From positions 1-39,715 of the forward strand of contig JASJCB010000059.1 in NCBI GenBank assembly GCA_030066195.1: 39,715 nt of DNA, read 5' to 3'. Numbering within the stretch: the first letter of the stretch is position 1; the number at the start of each line of letters is the position of its first letter. A program made the position numbers and the translations under genes. This DNA comes from Acidobacteriota bacterium. GTDB lineage: Bacteria > Acidobacteriota > Holophagae > Acanthopleuribacterales > Acanthopleuribacteraceae. Positions 16,501-24,655 of this stretch are shown one piece after another. Under the pieces are notes generated by a model. The model saw only the letters and a program-made list of their open reading frames with translations, did no database searches and had not been told where the DNA came from.

Positions 16501-18480
16501 TCAATCAAATGTTCCGGTATCTACAAACAACATGTCCAACACGGTTATCTTGCGGTCGCCGTCGGCATCCAAGCCGCTGTCAAGTTGCCAGATCGATGCT
16601 GTCAGAAAAAGGTCTTCCACCGTATTCTTGCCGTCATAATTGGGGTCCAGCATGAAGGTATTCGGGGTTCCTAAAACAGTTACGGCGGTTCGAATCTCCT
16701 TACCGTCGGCATCGGTGATGCGTAAGGTGAAGGTTTCCACTTGAGTCTGCCAGGGAATTGCAAAAACGAAGGTGTCGGCCATGAAGGCGCCGGAACTGTC
16801 TTCCCAAGCATAGGTATAAGGGGGACGACCGCAAAAAGGAACGGCCCTGGCCAACACCGCCTTCAAACCCTGGGTGCGCGAACGGAAGTTGAGTGTGGCC
16901 GCGAAGTCGCTCAGGCTGACGTAGGCGGGTTCCGAGAAAAAGGCGCCGTTGAAACCCGTAACGCGACAGGTGTAGACTCCCTCGGAGTCAGCGTCCATGA
17001 CCAGATCCAATCTCGCGTCGCGGGCGCCCTCGATCGCCGAACCGTCCTTGTACCACTGGTAATTCAAGGAAGACCCGCTCGCCGCAATCGTCAACGAAAC
17101 CGCATCGCCCGCACAAGCCATGGTATTGGCCGTGGGCTGACGCTGAATAGGAGAGTTTTGCGCACCGGCCGAGTGCAACCAGTTTCCCGAACCCACCGAA
17201 TACTCTTCCGGTAGGCAGCGGATGAACTGGTCGTCACCGTCGAACGGCGCTTCGTCTCTACCGCCTTCGTGATTCACCAGGAATAATTCCCAGGCAACAT
17301 TCAAGTTTCGATAGACAGGGTTCGGTTCGAAGGTCAGGGCCGCAACGATTTCCAACAGAAGACGGTCCGCCGGGCGGGCGCCGCCGTCCCATACCAGGTC
17401 GACCGTGCGATAGAGGGTTTGGCCGTCCAGTTCGAACTGGGAACTCTCCTCGTATTCAAGATACCCGGGAGCCGCGCCGCTGAAAAATACGGAGCCGGCA
17501 GCAAACCCGTAAGGAACCCTATCGGGAGTGCTCAACCTCAAGCGGGAACCGTCAAAAAGATGTTCGGGTACGGAACCGTCTTCTCCGCATTCCACTTCCA
17601 GGGAAAGTCGGTTCAGGGTGATTTCACTGCCTCCGCGCGTACCCTGAGGCAGGTCGGCAACGGATGAGCCGCTGTGCAGACCGGCAAAAGGCGTAACCTG
17701 GCAAGACGCGGCGCGTCCCGAGGCGATTTGCGTATTACCGGTAAAGCCGGCGTCGATCGAGACGGCGTTCTGCGTACTGTAATTGCCGTTCCCTATGACC
17801 ACACTGTCGGTAAAGACAGTGGGTGTGAAACGCAGTCGGGCCTCTTCGCCCTCCGTGGTCAGTTGACTGTCACCGAGATGGACGCAAAGGCTGGTGGAGA
17901 CCGCATCGCCTTCATCCATCGCGTCTCTCGCACCGGGAAGAGAACGGGTTGCGGCAAGGAGATTGGTTCGATCGCCCAATGCCCGGCCCATACTCATGCC
18001 GATGCGGGCGCTCACCCCCAGGGTCCAACTCACCAACCGGTCCGTTCCCGGGCCGAAAAATGCGTCACCATTGGCAATCCAATCATCGCTCCCGGTTTGC
18101 ACCCGAAGCCAGATCGATTTCTCGCCGGAAACCCAACGGACGATGGACACCGTCTCGGGCGGAGCGGCAACCACATCACCGACATGACTGCTGTTGAGCA
18201 CCATGGGCAGGTGGATCGGTTGATTGACCGCCTTGTTCGAATCGCTTAGACGGACACGCGTATCACCCAGTCGCGCCTTGCTTTCCAGCAGGATTTGAAT
18301 GTAAAGCGGGTGCTCCGCCGAGGCGGAAGTAAACGCATCCCCGTCCACCGTCATGGTTACCACACCGGCCGCGCCGTGCGTATCCCTATGAAAAACCTCG
18401 GGGCTGGTGGTCGTCAAATGAATCGACCCCAAGCCATGGCCGGACCAGGCCGAAATAAGACACAATAATAATCCCCGCAT
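16501..18480 (-). CDS. Secreted Ig-domain protein with C-terminal dockerin-like EF-hands
   Basis: This 659-aa exported protein has a signal peptide (MRGLLLCLISAWSGHGLG), the same beta-rich body as its downstream paralogue, and an Ig-like domain (LNYQWYKDGSAIEG ... GVYTCRV). A further Ig/PKD-like module carries YTYAWEDSSGAF. The last about 48 residues form two calcium-loop repeats, DPNYDGKNTVEDL and DADGDRKITVLDM, the spacing of a type I dockerin. No cohesin is visible in the window. Outside clostridia such ends occur on secreted proteins of many phyla and need not mean a cellulosome. The ATG at 18480 is preferred over an in-frame GTG at 18486; the ribosome binding site is weak. It is the first gene of the pair. 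Confidence 0.75.
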   Translation of the reverse strand: MRGLLLCLISAWSGHGLGSIHLTTTSPEVFHRDTHGAAGVVTMTVDGDAFTSASAEHPLYIQILLESKARLGDTRVRLSDSNKAVNQPIHLPMVLNSSHVGDVVAAPPETVSIVRWVSGEKSIWLRVQTGSDDWIANGDAFFGPGTDRLVSWTLGVSARIGMSMGRALGDRTNLLAATRSLPGARDAMDEGDAVSTSLCVHLGDSQLTTEGEEARLRFTPTVFTDSVVIGNGNYSTQNAVSIDAGFTGNTQIASGRAASCQVTPFAGLHSGSSVADLPQGTRGGSEITLNRLSLEVECGEDGSVPEHLFDGSRLRLSTPDRVPYGFAAGSVFFSGAAPGYLEYEESSQFELDGQTLYRTVDLVWDGGARPADRLLLEIVAALTFEPNPVYRNLNVAWELFLVNHEGGRDEAPFDGDDQFIRCLPEEYSVGSGNWLHSAGAQNSPIQRQPTANTMACAGDAVSLTIAASGSSLNYQWYKDGSAIEGARDARLDLVMDADSEGVYTCRVTGFNGAFFSEPAYVSLSDFAATLNFRSRTQGLKAVLARAVPFCGRPPYTYAWEDSSGAFMADTFVFAIPWQTQVETFTLRITDADGKEIRTAVTVLGTPNTFMLDPNYDGKNTVEDLFLTASIWQLDSGLDADGDRKITVLDMLFVDTGTFD

Positions 18481-18759
18481 ATGCACAAACCCCGTATTCC
18501 CCTTGCTTGAAGACAGGTCTCAAAACCCGACCTCACCAATACAACGAAAACGAGGCGTGTTTCGGATCACAAAACTCCGATATCCCCTCCGCTCCAACCT
18601 TGAATGATTCAAGAACGCCCGTCGTATCGACCCGCTTGCAGAGCTTGAAGCGGAGCATGAGTACGAGAGACCGCCTGTTCGAAGTTCCTGCGCTGTTGTT
18701 CAGTTGTCGCGGGACAAACTCGGCGCCTTATTTCCAGTTGTCATTCGTTGTGTCTGCAA

Positions 18760-18792
18760 ATCGAGGAGCAAAGAATCGGCTTCGATTCCTCT
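18760..18792. repeat. Partial palindromic repeat
   Basis: AATCGAGGAGCAAAGAATCG followed by GCTTCGATTCCTCT can fold back on itself (AGAATCG/CGATTC). It shares GGAGCAAAGAAT with the complete copies downstream, so it looks like a truncated member of the same family. Confidence 0.5.
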
Positions 18793-18796
18793 ACCC

Positions 18797-18840
18797 TAAA
18801 AAGTCGGGAGCAAAGAATGAGAACTGATTCTTCGATTCCA
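18797..18840. repeat. Dispersed palindromic repeat, copy B
   Basis: It contains GTCGGGAGCAAAGAATGAGA followed by ACTGATTCTTCGATTCC. It shares an exact 18-base core with copy A at the window start (18-35), about 18.8 kb away, and its left arm with copy D. Confidence 0.7.
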
Positions 18841-18858
18841 AAATTCACTCTCCTAAAA

Positions 18859-18887
18859 ACCAGTCCTCATTCTTTGCGCCCCGAAAA
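18859..18887. repeat. Dispersed palindromic repeat, inverted partial copy C
   Basis: TCCTCATTCTTTGCGCCCCG on the plus strand is the reverse complement of the left half of the family (GCAAAGAATGAG). It shares TTCTTTGCGCCCCGA with the right arm of copy D. Confidence 0.6.
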
Positions 18888-18925
18888 GTAATGTGAAAGA
18901 AATCAGTTGTGGGTCCTTGACCCGG

Positions 18926-18974
18926 AAAAGTCAGGAGCAAAGAATGAGAACCGATTCTTTGCGCCCCGACTTTT
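18926..18974. repeat. Dispersed palindromic repeat, complete 49-bp copy D
   Basis: This is a near-perfect palindrome. AAAAGTC (18926-18932) pairs with GACTTTT (18968-18974), and the inner GCAAAGAAT pairs with ATTCTTTGC around an 8-base loop GAGAACCG. It resembles a REP-type extragenic palindrome. Confidence 0.75.
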
Positions 18975-19111
18975 GGAATCGAGGAATCGGGCGTCATTTT
19001 GCGTCTCTCGACAAGCCGAATGCAGAAATCAGCGCTGAATATTCGATCCCGGGCAGCAGTTATCAACGATTAAGAGAGTAATACAAGCCACACTCTCTTA
19101 AAAACACCACA

Positions 19112-19245
19112 TCCGGATGGTTTTGGTTGTTAAGTAAGATTTCCTGTTTATTTTTTCGCCGAGGAGCAGCGATGCATACTGAACGAAGGGCTGAAAGTAC
19201 AACCAAAACCAACGTCCGGCGGCTCCTTTTTTTCTTCCGCCGGCC
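19112..19245. repeat. Long inverted repeat with internal T run beside xerC
   Basis: TCCGGATGGTTTTGGTTGT (19112-19130) is mirrored by ACAACCAAAACCAACGTCCGG (19199-19219), near-perfect arms separated by 68 bases. A second hairpin, CCGGCGG (19216-19222) with CCGCCGG (19237-19243), overlaps the right arm and has a T-rich loop (TTTTTTT at 19227-19233). This could be a structured RNA, a terminator region for the minus-strand xerC transcript, or a small mobile element. No target-site duplication was seen. Confidence 0.5.
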
Positions 19246-19251
19246 GGCTGT

Positions 19252-20163
19252 CTAAGATCGGGGATGGCAGGCGTCGTACACCCGCATCAGGTAGTCCGCG
19301 TCCAGGTGCGTGTATTTTTGGGTGGTCGATAGAGAAGCGTGCCCCAGCAGTTCCTGGATGGCGCGGATGTCCGCCCCGGATTCCAACAGGTGGGTGGCGA
19401 AGGTGTGCCGCAGGGTATGCGGGGAGACGTGGTAGGTTACCGACAGTTTCTCGACCTCGTCCGTCACCACCTGGCGGATGCTGCGCACGCCCAGGCGGTT
19501 GACGCGCGTGTTCAGCAGCAGCGCGTTGGTTTGCACGTCTTTCTCGGCCAGGTAGCGGCGTCGGGCTTCCAGGTAGGTTTGAATGTAGGGCAGTGACGAG
19601 CGGCCGAAGGGAATGACGCGCTCTTTTCGACCCTTGCCGAAAACGCGCACCAGGCAGGCGTTCAGGTCCAGGTCGTGCGTGTCCAGGCCTTCCATTTCCG
19701 AGATGCGCATGCCGGTGGCGTAGAACAGGCGCAGGATGACGCTGTTGCGCGTGGTGAAATAATCATCCGGGTCCACCCGACCCTGTACCAATTTCAGGAC
19801 ATCGTCGATGTTCATAAACGAGGGCAGCTTCTTTTCCTGTTTGGGCAGTTCCAACATGCCGGCGGGGTTGGGTGAAACCTTGTTCTCGCGCTCCAGGTAG
19901 CGGTAGAAGGTCTTCAGCGCGCTGATTTTTCTGGAAATACTGGCATTATCCAGCTTGTACAAGCCGTGTAGGAACTGGTATAAATCTTGGGTACATACCT
20001 CAAGCAACCCAATGTTCGGGTAGTTTTCTCTCAGAAAAACAGCCAGGTCATTGATATCGTTGCGGTAGGCCCTAACAGTATGAGGCGAGGAGCGGACTTC
20101 CGATTCGAGATGGATACAAAAATCTTCAATCAAGGGATCGACCCGAACGCCCCTGGCTACCAT
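19252..20163 (-). CDS. xerC: Tyrosine recombinase XerC
   Basis: This 303-aa site-specific recombinase has an N-terminal core-binding domain (to about 110) and a catalytic domain with all six expected residues: Arg153 (GMRISEM), Lys177 (GKGRKER), His249 and Arg252 (HTLRHTFATHLL), His275 (LGHAS) and nucleophile Tyr284 (TTQKYTHLD). The ending VYDACHPR resembles XerC (VYDAAHPR in E. coli) more than XerD. XerC with XerD resolves chromosome dimers at dif. The ATG at 20163 has GGAGGG close upstream. It stands alone between repeats and a divergent secreted-protein gene. No dif-like 28-mer was recognised nearby, so a mobile-element integrase role is not excluded. Confidence 0.88.
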   Translation of the reverse strand: MVARGVRVDPLIEDFCIHLESEVRSSPHTVRAYRNDINDLAVFLRENYPNIGLLEVCTQDLYQFLHGLYKLDNASISRKISALKTFYRYLERENKVSPNPAGMLELPKQEKKLPSFMNIDDVLKLVQGRVDPDDYFTTRNSVILRLFYATGMRISEMEGLDTHDLDLNACLVRVFGKGRKERVIPFGRSSLPYIQTYLEARRRYLAEKDVQTNALLLNTRVNRLGVRSIRQVVTDEVEKLSVTYHVSPHTLRHTFATHLLESGADIRAIQELLGHASLSTTQKYTHLDADYLMRVYDACHPRS

Positions 20164-20348
20164 GGCGCCCTCCGCGTTTTTGTGATTTCTGTGCGCCTTC
20201 GCGCATTTCCTTTAATAATATGCCTCTTTCAAGCATATGACCATGGGGGTTTTTGTGGTGACGACTCGTACAAACGTTTTGCATGAGCTAATCCAAGTAC
20301 CGGGCTCGCTTGTCCTTGCAGCGTAGACCCTGGTATGGGAGGACTTTT

Positions 20349-21419
20349 TTGAAAAAGGCATTACTCTTATTTCTCATGGGCGCCGTGCCGGCGCTCGTCA
20401 TGGCGCAAACCGATCTGGTGTACCCCTGGGTGACCAATAACGCACAATTCCGCGGCCGTATCATCATCAACAACCTGAATAACCAACAGGTGGAAGTGAC
20501 CCTGAACGCCACGCGTCCGGCGGGCTCGGACCCGCAAACGGCGAACACCGTGCTGATGCTGGAAGCTTTCGAGCAGCGCGTCGTCACGATCGCCGACCTG
20601 TTCCCGGGTTTGGGTGACGGACCGGCCATGATGATCCGGTTGACCAGTGACGCGAGTAATATTCAAGGCGGTTTCGTGAACGTGGGCACCCAAAGTTCCA
20701 CGGGCACCTCGCCCTCGCAAGCCAACGTATTTCAGATGTCGGAAGCAGCGAATATCTTGCTGTTCAACTATATGTTCATCGATGACCCCGCCGGTTTCTC
20801 CGCGCCGGTTGTCATCAACACCGGTGACACCGCCGCCGACGTGACCTTCTACACCTATCAAAACGGTCAGTTGGTGGGCGACCCCATTGTCCAACAGATC
20901 GAAGCCGGCACTCCCTTCGCCGGGCTTGCCGCCAACCTGTCCCCGGCGGGAACGGCGGGCGACATCATGATGGTGGCGCAAAGTGACAATGCCTTGCTGG
21001 GCACGGTGTTCATCTTCAACGAACTGCTGGAACCCTCCATGGCCAACGCGGTTCCCATTGACGCGGTGCCCGACCCGGGCGGCAATGAAGCCGTGGTCTA
21101 TGAAGGCGTGGTCGAGGCTATCTTCACCGCCACTTGCGGCGGCGGCACCTGCCACGTGGGCGGTCCGGCCCAAGGCGGCCTGGCCTTGGACCAGGGCGTG
21201 GGTTACGGCGAGATGGTGAACGTGCCCTCCACCCAGAACGGCAGCCTCATGCGAATCCTGCCCGGCGATGCCGACAACAGCTACGTCTACCGCAAACTGC
21301 TCAGCTCGGCCGACGCCGTTTATTCCGGCTCCCGCATGCCGCGCGGCCGCGCCCCCTTGTCCGACTCGGATCTGGCCCTGATCCGCCAATGGATCCAGGA
21401 CGGCGCGATCGAAAAGTAG
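20349..21419 (+). CDS. Secreted protein with C-terminal cytochrome-c-like CX4CH domain
   Basis: This 356-aa exported protein is read from the TTG at 20349, which has GGGAGGA just upstream and yields a clean signal peptide (MKKALLLFLMGAVPALVMAQ). An in-frame ATG at 20310 would add 13 non-signal residues. The N-terminal 250 residues are beta-rich (YPWVTNNAQFRGRIIINN) and unrecognised. The last about 100 residues resemble planctomycete-type cytochrome c domains: CGGGTCH, then GGLALDQGVGYGEMVNVPS, LPGDADNSYVYRKL, SRMPRG and IRQWIQDGA. The haem motif is CX4CH rather than CXXCH, with Met in RMPRG as possible axial ligand. Probably a periplasmic or surface electron-transfer or haem-binding protein. 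A good terminator follows. Confidence 0.78.
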   Translation: MKKALLLFLMGAVPALVMAQTDLVYPWVTNNAQFRGRIIINNLNNQQVEVTLNATRPAGSDPQTANTVLMLEAFEQRVVTIADLFPGLGDGPAMMIRLTSDASNIQGGFVNVGTQSSTGTSPSQANVFQMSEAANILLFNYMFIDDPAGFSAPVVINTGDTAADVTFYTYQNGQLVGDPIVQQIEAGTPFAGLAANLSPAGTAGDIMMVAQSDNALLGTVFIFNELLEPSMANAVPIDAVPDPGGNEAVVYEGVVEAIFTATCGGGTCHVGGPAQGGLALDQGVGYGEMVNVPSTQNGSLMRILPGDADNSYVYRKLLSSADAVYSGSRMPRGRAPLSDSDLALIRQWIQDGAIEK

Positions 21420-21446
21420 ACATCGGAAACATTAAACACCCATAGC

Positions 21447-21474
21447 AAAGGCGGGGCCCGGCGTCCCGCCTTTT
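21447..21474 (+). terminator. Rho-independent terminator
   Basis: AAAGGCGGG (21447-21455) pairs with CCCGCCTTT (21465-21473) across a 9-base loop, followed by a short T tract. It ends the secreted CX4CH gene. The A residues on its left side would also serve transcripts arriving from the minus-strand operon, which ends at 21486. Confidence 0.85.
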
Positions 21475-21485
21475 CGATTTCCGAA

Positions 21486-24400
21486 TCAATCCGGCTGCAT
21501 CAGTTGATGGAGAGCCGGTAGGATCGGCTCGTTTGGGTGGACCACGGTTTGGTGGGTCAGGCCTTCGTGGGTCGGGGGCCGGCCGGTCTGGTTCGGGTAG
21601 GCGGCGAACAGGGTTCGGGGGTTGTGTTCGGCGCCCAGGGTTTTGGAGGAGAACCAGGCGTGGGTGAGGAATAGGACGATGGGGTCGACGGCGCCGTCGT
21701 TGAGGTGGTAGGCGGCGGCGTAGGCGGTACGCAGGGCCGTGTCGGGGGCGGCGGGGGCCGGGGAGCGTCGGGTCCAGAGGGTGATCAGGTCGCTTGTGTT
21801 GCGTAGTTCCAGGACAATCGGAACCGCTTCCGTTGTGACCAGGACGGCGGGGATGTTGCGTTCCATCAGCGAAGCCGCGACGATGTGGGCGGCCGAGCGG
21901 GTGATTTTCTCCACCGGGCCGAAGGTGGGCGGGCTGATATCCAGCAGGATGACCGTGGGTCTCAGTTTGGGCGGGACCGTACCGGTGCGGGCGCGGTAGA
22001 GCAACTCGCCGCGCAGATGATAGATGGTTTGGACCTGCTCGGGCAAGGCGTGTTGCGAGGGCAGCAGGGAGTGGAAATCGCCGCGCGGCCGAATGCCGGA
22101 GCGTTCGCCGCCCACGCCGCGTGCACTGCCGCCGCGCCCGTCATCACCGCCCAGGCGGCAGAGCAGTTGCTGTTGTTGCAGGACGTTCAACTCGGGCAGG
22201 CGGGGGGCGGCGTCCAGGAAACGCAGCAGCAGGCCGGGTTCAGCCGCCAGGCGCTCGGAGCCCAGCAAGTTGATGAGGAAGAAGAAGCGGTCATCCCAAC
22301 GGTCCAAGGCGGCTTTAATTGCGGCGACAGGCAAAGGCGGTGCTTGCGGCGGCATGACCTCGCCGGATAGGGCGTGACGCAACGCTTGCTCCAATTGCGC
22401 GGGCGTAGCGCCGGGCGGGGGTTGCCAATCATCCAGCGGGAGTTGCCGGAGGATGGCGGCGATGACGGCAAAAAGCGCCGGTTTGGTGAGGCCCAAGCCG
22501 GCCAATCGTTTCAGGCAGGGATGATCGGTAAGCCCCGCTACAGTCTTATCGACCCGAGGGCTCAGAAGGGAGGTGAGTTGTTGCTGAAGCGAAAGCGGGG
22601 GAGTAGAACCCAACCGGTGCAAGGCGGCATGCCGGCTCGCAAGGGAGGACGAAGCGAGAGAGAGTTTGCGGGTGTGCTCCGGCGCCTCTACGGTCTGAGT
22701 ATTCGAAACCAGGTGACGGGTGTCCCAGAAATGGATTTCGCCCTCTCTTGCGCCTTCTACCAAAAAGGCGCCGTCGTGTGACCACGCCATGCGCCAGGCG
22801 TTACTTCCGCTTCTTCTTTTAGGAAAGGAGGCAAGCAGGTTCCCAGTCGACATTTCTCTGAAATGGAGGTGATGGTTGCCGTCATAGGCCAGAATTCTGC
22901 CGTCGGGAGAAAGCAGGAGGTTGATGCCCAGCCTTTCTTTTTCTTCGTTCAGCCAATCGATCTTTCTCGCTCCGAGTTGCCATATGCCGATTTGTTTATG
23001 ACCTAAGACGGCAAGCCGCGAGTCGGAATGCCAGTCAAAGGTATTGCGAATTCGTGAATCCTTGACCTCCAGCACCTTCTGGGATGATTGGAGGTCCCAA
23101 ATGCAGCCGAGTCCTTTGCTTGCGGCCGCAAGCCATTGCCGACCGGGCGCCCAGGATATCGTGGTTGCGCCTCCACTTGAATCGCCTGCGCCAAAGTCAA
23201 ATCTATTCAAGACCTGAAGCGCCGAATACCAGACGAAGACCGTGCCGTCTCTGGAACAGGAAGCCAGGCGGTCTCCCATTGGTGACCAGCGTACGCGATA
23301 GACGATGTCATCGCCGTGTTTTGCTTCGGTGACCAATTCACCTGTTTGAATCTTGCGGAGTTCCATCACCCCGTTCCCGTAACAGGCTGCCATAAGATCC
23401 CCACTTGGTTGGACTTGCAAATCGTACAAGGATTCCCCATTCTCGCTTTCTTTCGTCCAAAGCTTTTGATTTGTGCGGAGATTTCGGCATTGGATCGTTT
23501 TATGATTGTCGCCTTTGTGAATCAGAAGGTAGCCCGATGTCAACTTGACCGCGACAACACCGGGCAGGTCGAAAATGCTCCCCAAAAAGATCCCGTCAGC
23601 ATCGGGGAAGTCAGGAACCCAACGTGGCGCCCCCACCGTCGACAACGTCGGGGCGCGGTAGCCGATGGTGGCTGCCTGGCGGGCCGCGTAGTCGGCTAAA
23701 GCCGTGTTCTGTGATCGAGGCTTTGATTTGGGCAGCAGGTCGGAAACATCCCAGAGATGGATGAATCCCTCCTCGGATGCAGAAGCCAGGGTTTTGTTGT
23801 CCGGGGAGAATCTTAGGTCCCTGATATAGCTTTCGGCAGTATTCAACTCATAGAGTTTTTCCTTTTTGGGTAGAGACCACAAATTAACGGCGCCGTTTGT
23901 GGAGCCCGTGGCTAAAAGGCTTCCATCTGATGTTACCGCTACCTTCCATAGACGTTGATTTGTATATTCTTCCCAATGAACCTCCTCACTTTTGCAATCC
24001 CATAACTTAACGATTTTGTCTGTAGAAACAGAGGCAAACCGTTGTGTTCCGGGAATCCAAATCAAATTCGTGATTTTTTCTTTATGACCTTGCCAGGTTT
24101 TAGTCTTTCCTCCCACTGAGTTCATGAGTGTTATTCGGCCTCCTCGATCACCGATAACCACCAGATCTAATTCTGGTGACCAAGCTCCATTTAAATCACT
24201 TTTTCCTTGATCGATCTCAGTTACCTGCTTAGTTTCAAGGCTTGCCGTAAAATATTTATCATCTCTCCAAGAAAAAAGTGCAAGGCGCTTACTATCCAAT
24301 GACCAATCAAGTTCATAGACGCCACTCATGGGAAAACGATCGAATAATTGCCCGTTATCGGTATTCCGAATCTCTACAGCAAGATTTAAACCTCCGAAGG

Positions 24401-24620
24401 CTACAAGACCACCATCCGGAGACACGCGGGCGCCCACAAGCCAATCGTCAATTTCTTCTTCCCAAACCATTCGGCCGTCAAGGGTCATCACCCCCATCCC
24501 ACCAATAAATCCCACGGCAAGATGAGCGCCGTCCGGCTGCCAGTCGAGAGACTGAGGTCTTTTCTCGGGTTTTATGGTTCGGATTAAACGTTCGGTCATA
24601 CTCGGCCCATGGTTGCGCAT
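21486..24620 (-). CDS. WD40 beta-propeller protein fused to a vWA-like domain (ternary system core)
   Basis: This 1044-aa cytoplasmic protein has two WD40 propellers in about residues 15-600 (repeats such as DKIVKLWDC, NGAVNLWSL, GFIHLWDV, GTVFVWY). A helical GC-rich middle follows to about 880, then a vWA-like Rossmann domain near 887-1000: VILLDISPPTFGPVE, where Asp894 and Ser896 of the MIDAS remain but the second Ser is Pro. This is the propeller/vWA partner of MoxR ATPases in the MoxR-vWA ternary conflict systems. The MoxR-vWA pair is thought to act as an NTP-driven chaperone switch, and the propeller as sensor or effector scaffold. It is the last gene of the operon. The start is uncertain: ATG 24620 (GGAAGG 9 bases upstream) or ATG 24599. 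DNA of the propeller part is far AT-richer than the rest. Confidence 0.8.
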   Translation of the reverse strand: MRNHGPSMTERLIRTIKPEKRPQSLDWQPDGAHLAVGFIGGMGVMTLDGRMVWEEEIDDWLVGARVSPDGGLVAFGGLNLAVEIRNTDNGQLFDRFPMSGVYELDWSLDSKRLALFSWRDDKYFTASLETKQVTEIDQGKSDLNGAWSPELDLVVIGDRGGRITLMNSVGGKTKTWQGHKEKITNLIWIPGTQRFASVSTDKIVKLWDCKSEEVHWEEYTNQRLWKVAVTSDGSLLATGSTNGAVNLWSLPKKEKLYELNTAESYIRDLRFSPDNKTLASASEEGFIHLWDVSDLLPKSKPRSQNTALADYAARQAATIGYRAPTLSTVGAPRWVPDFPDADGIFLGSIFDLPGVVAVKLTSGYLLIHKGDNHKTIQCRNLRTNQKLWTKESENGESLYDLQVQPSGDLMAACYGNGVMELRKIQTGELVTEAKHGDDIVYRVRWSPMGDRLASCSRDGTVFVWYSALQVLNRFDFGAGDSSGGATTISWAPGRQWLAAASKGLGCIWDLQSSQKVLEVKDSRIRNTFDWHSDSRLAVLGHKQIGIWQLGARKIDWLNEEKERLGINLLLSPDGRILAYDGNHHLHFREMSTGNLLASFPKRRSGSNAWRMAWSHDGAFLVEGAREGEIHFWDTRHLVSNTQTVEAPEHTRKLSLASSSLASRHAALHRLGSTPPLSLQQQLTSLLSPRVDKTVAGLTDHPCLKRLAGLGLTKPALFAVIAAILRQLPLDDWQPPPGATPAQLEQALRHALSGEVMPPQAPPLPVAAIKAALDRWDDRFFFLINLLGSERLAAEPGLLLRFLDAAPRLPELNVLQQQQLLCRLGGDDGRGGSARGVGGERSGIRPRGDFHSLLPSQHALPEQVQTIYHLRGELLYRARTGTVPPKLRPTVILLDISPPTFGPVEKITRSAAHIVAASLMERNIPAVLVTTEAVPIVLELRNTSDLITLWTRRSPAPAAPDTALRTAYAAAYHLNDGAVDPIVLFLTHAWFSSKTLGAEHNPRTLFAAYPNQTGRPPTHEGLTHQTVVHPNEPILPALHQLMQPD

Positions 24621-24655
24621 CCTCGCGAACCTTCCCGTTCGCGGCGCTTGGGTGG

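Larger units (their letters stand above)
18487..19251. other. Gene-free 0.77-kb region with several palindromic elements
   Basis: No gene with a credible start and codon pattern is seen here. The stretch holds repeat copies at about 18760-18792, 18797-18840, 18859-18887 and 18926-18974, and an inverted repeat pair at 19112-19130 and 19199-19219 close to the end of xerC. Short reading frames such as 18507-18827 run through the repeats and are not supported. Confidence 0.6.

Noticed and set aside
16501..16650. Dockerin-like end taken as proof of a cellulosome
   Set aside because: No cohesin, scaffoldin or glycoside hydrolase is in the window, and dockerin-like ends occur on many unrelated secreted proteins.
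20164..20348. Possible dif site near xerC
   Set aside because: AT-rich words such as AATAATATGCC are present, but no 11-6-11 arrangement matching dif could be recognised.
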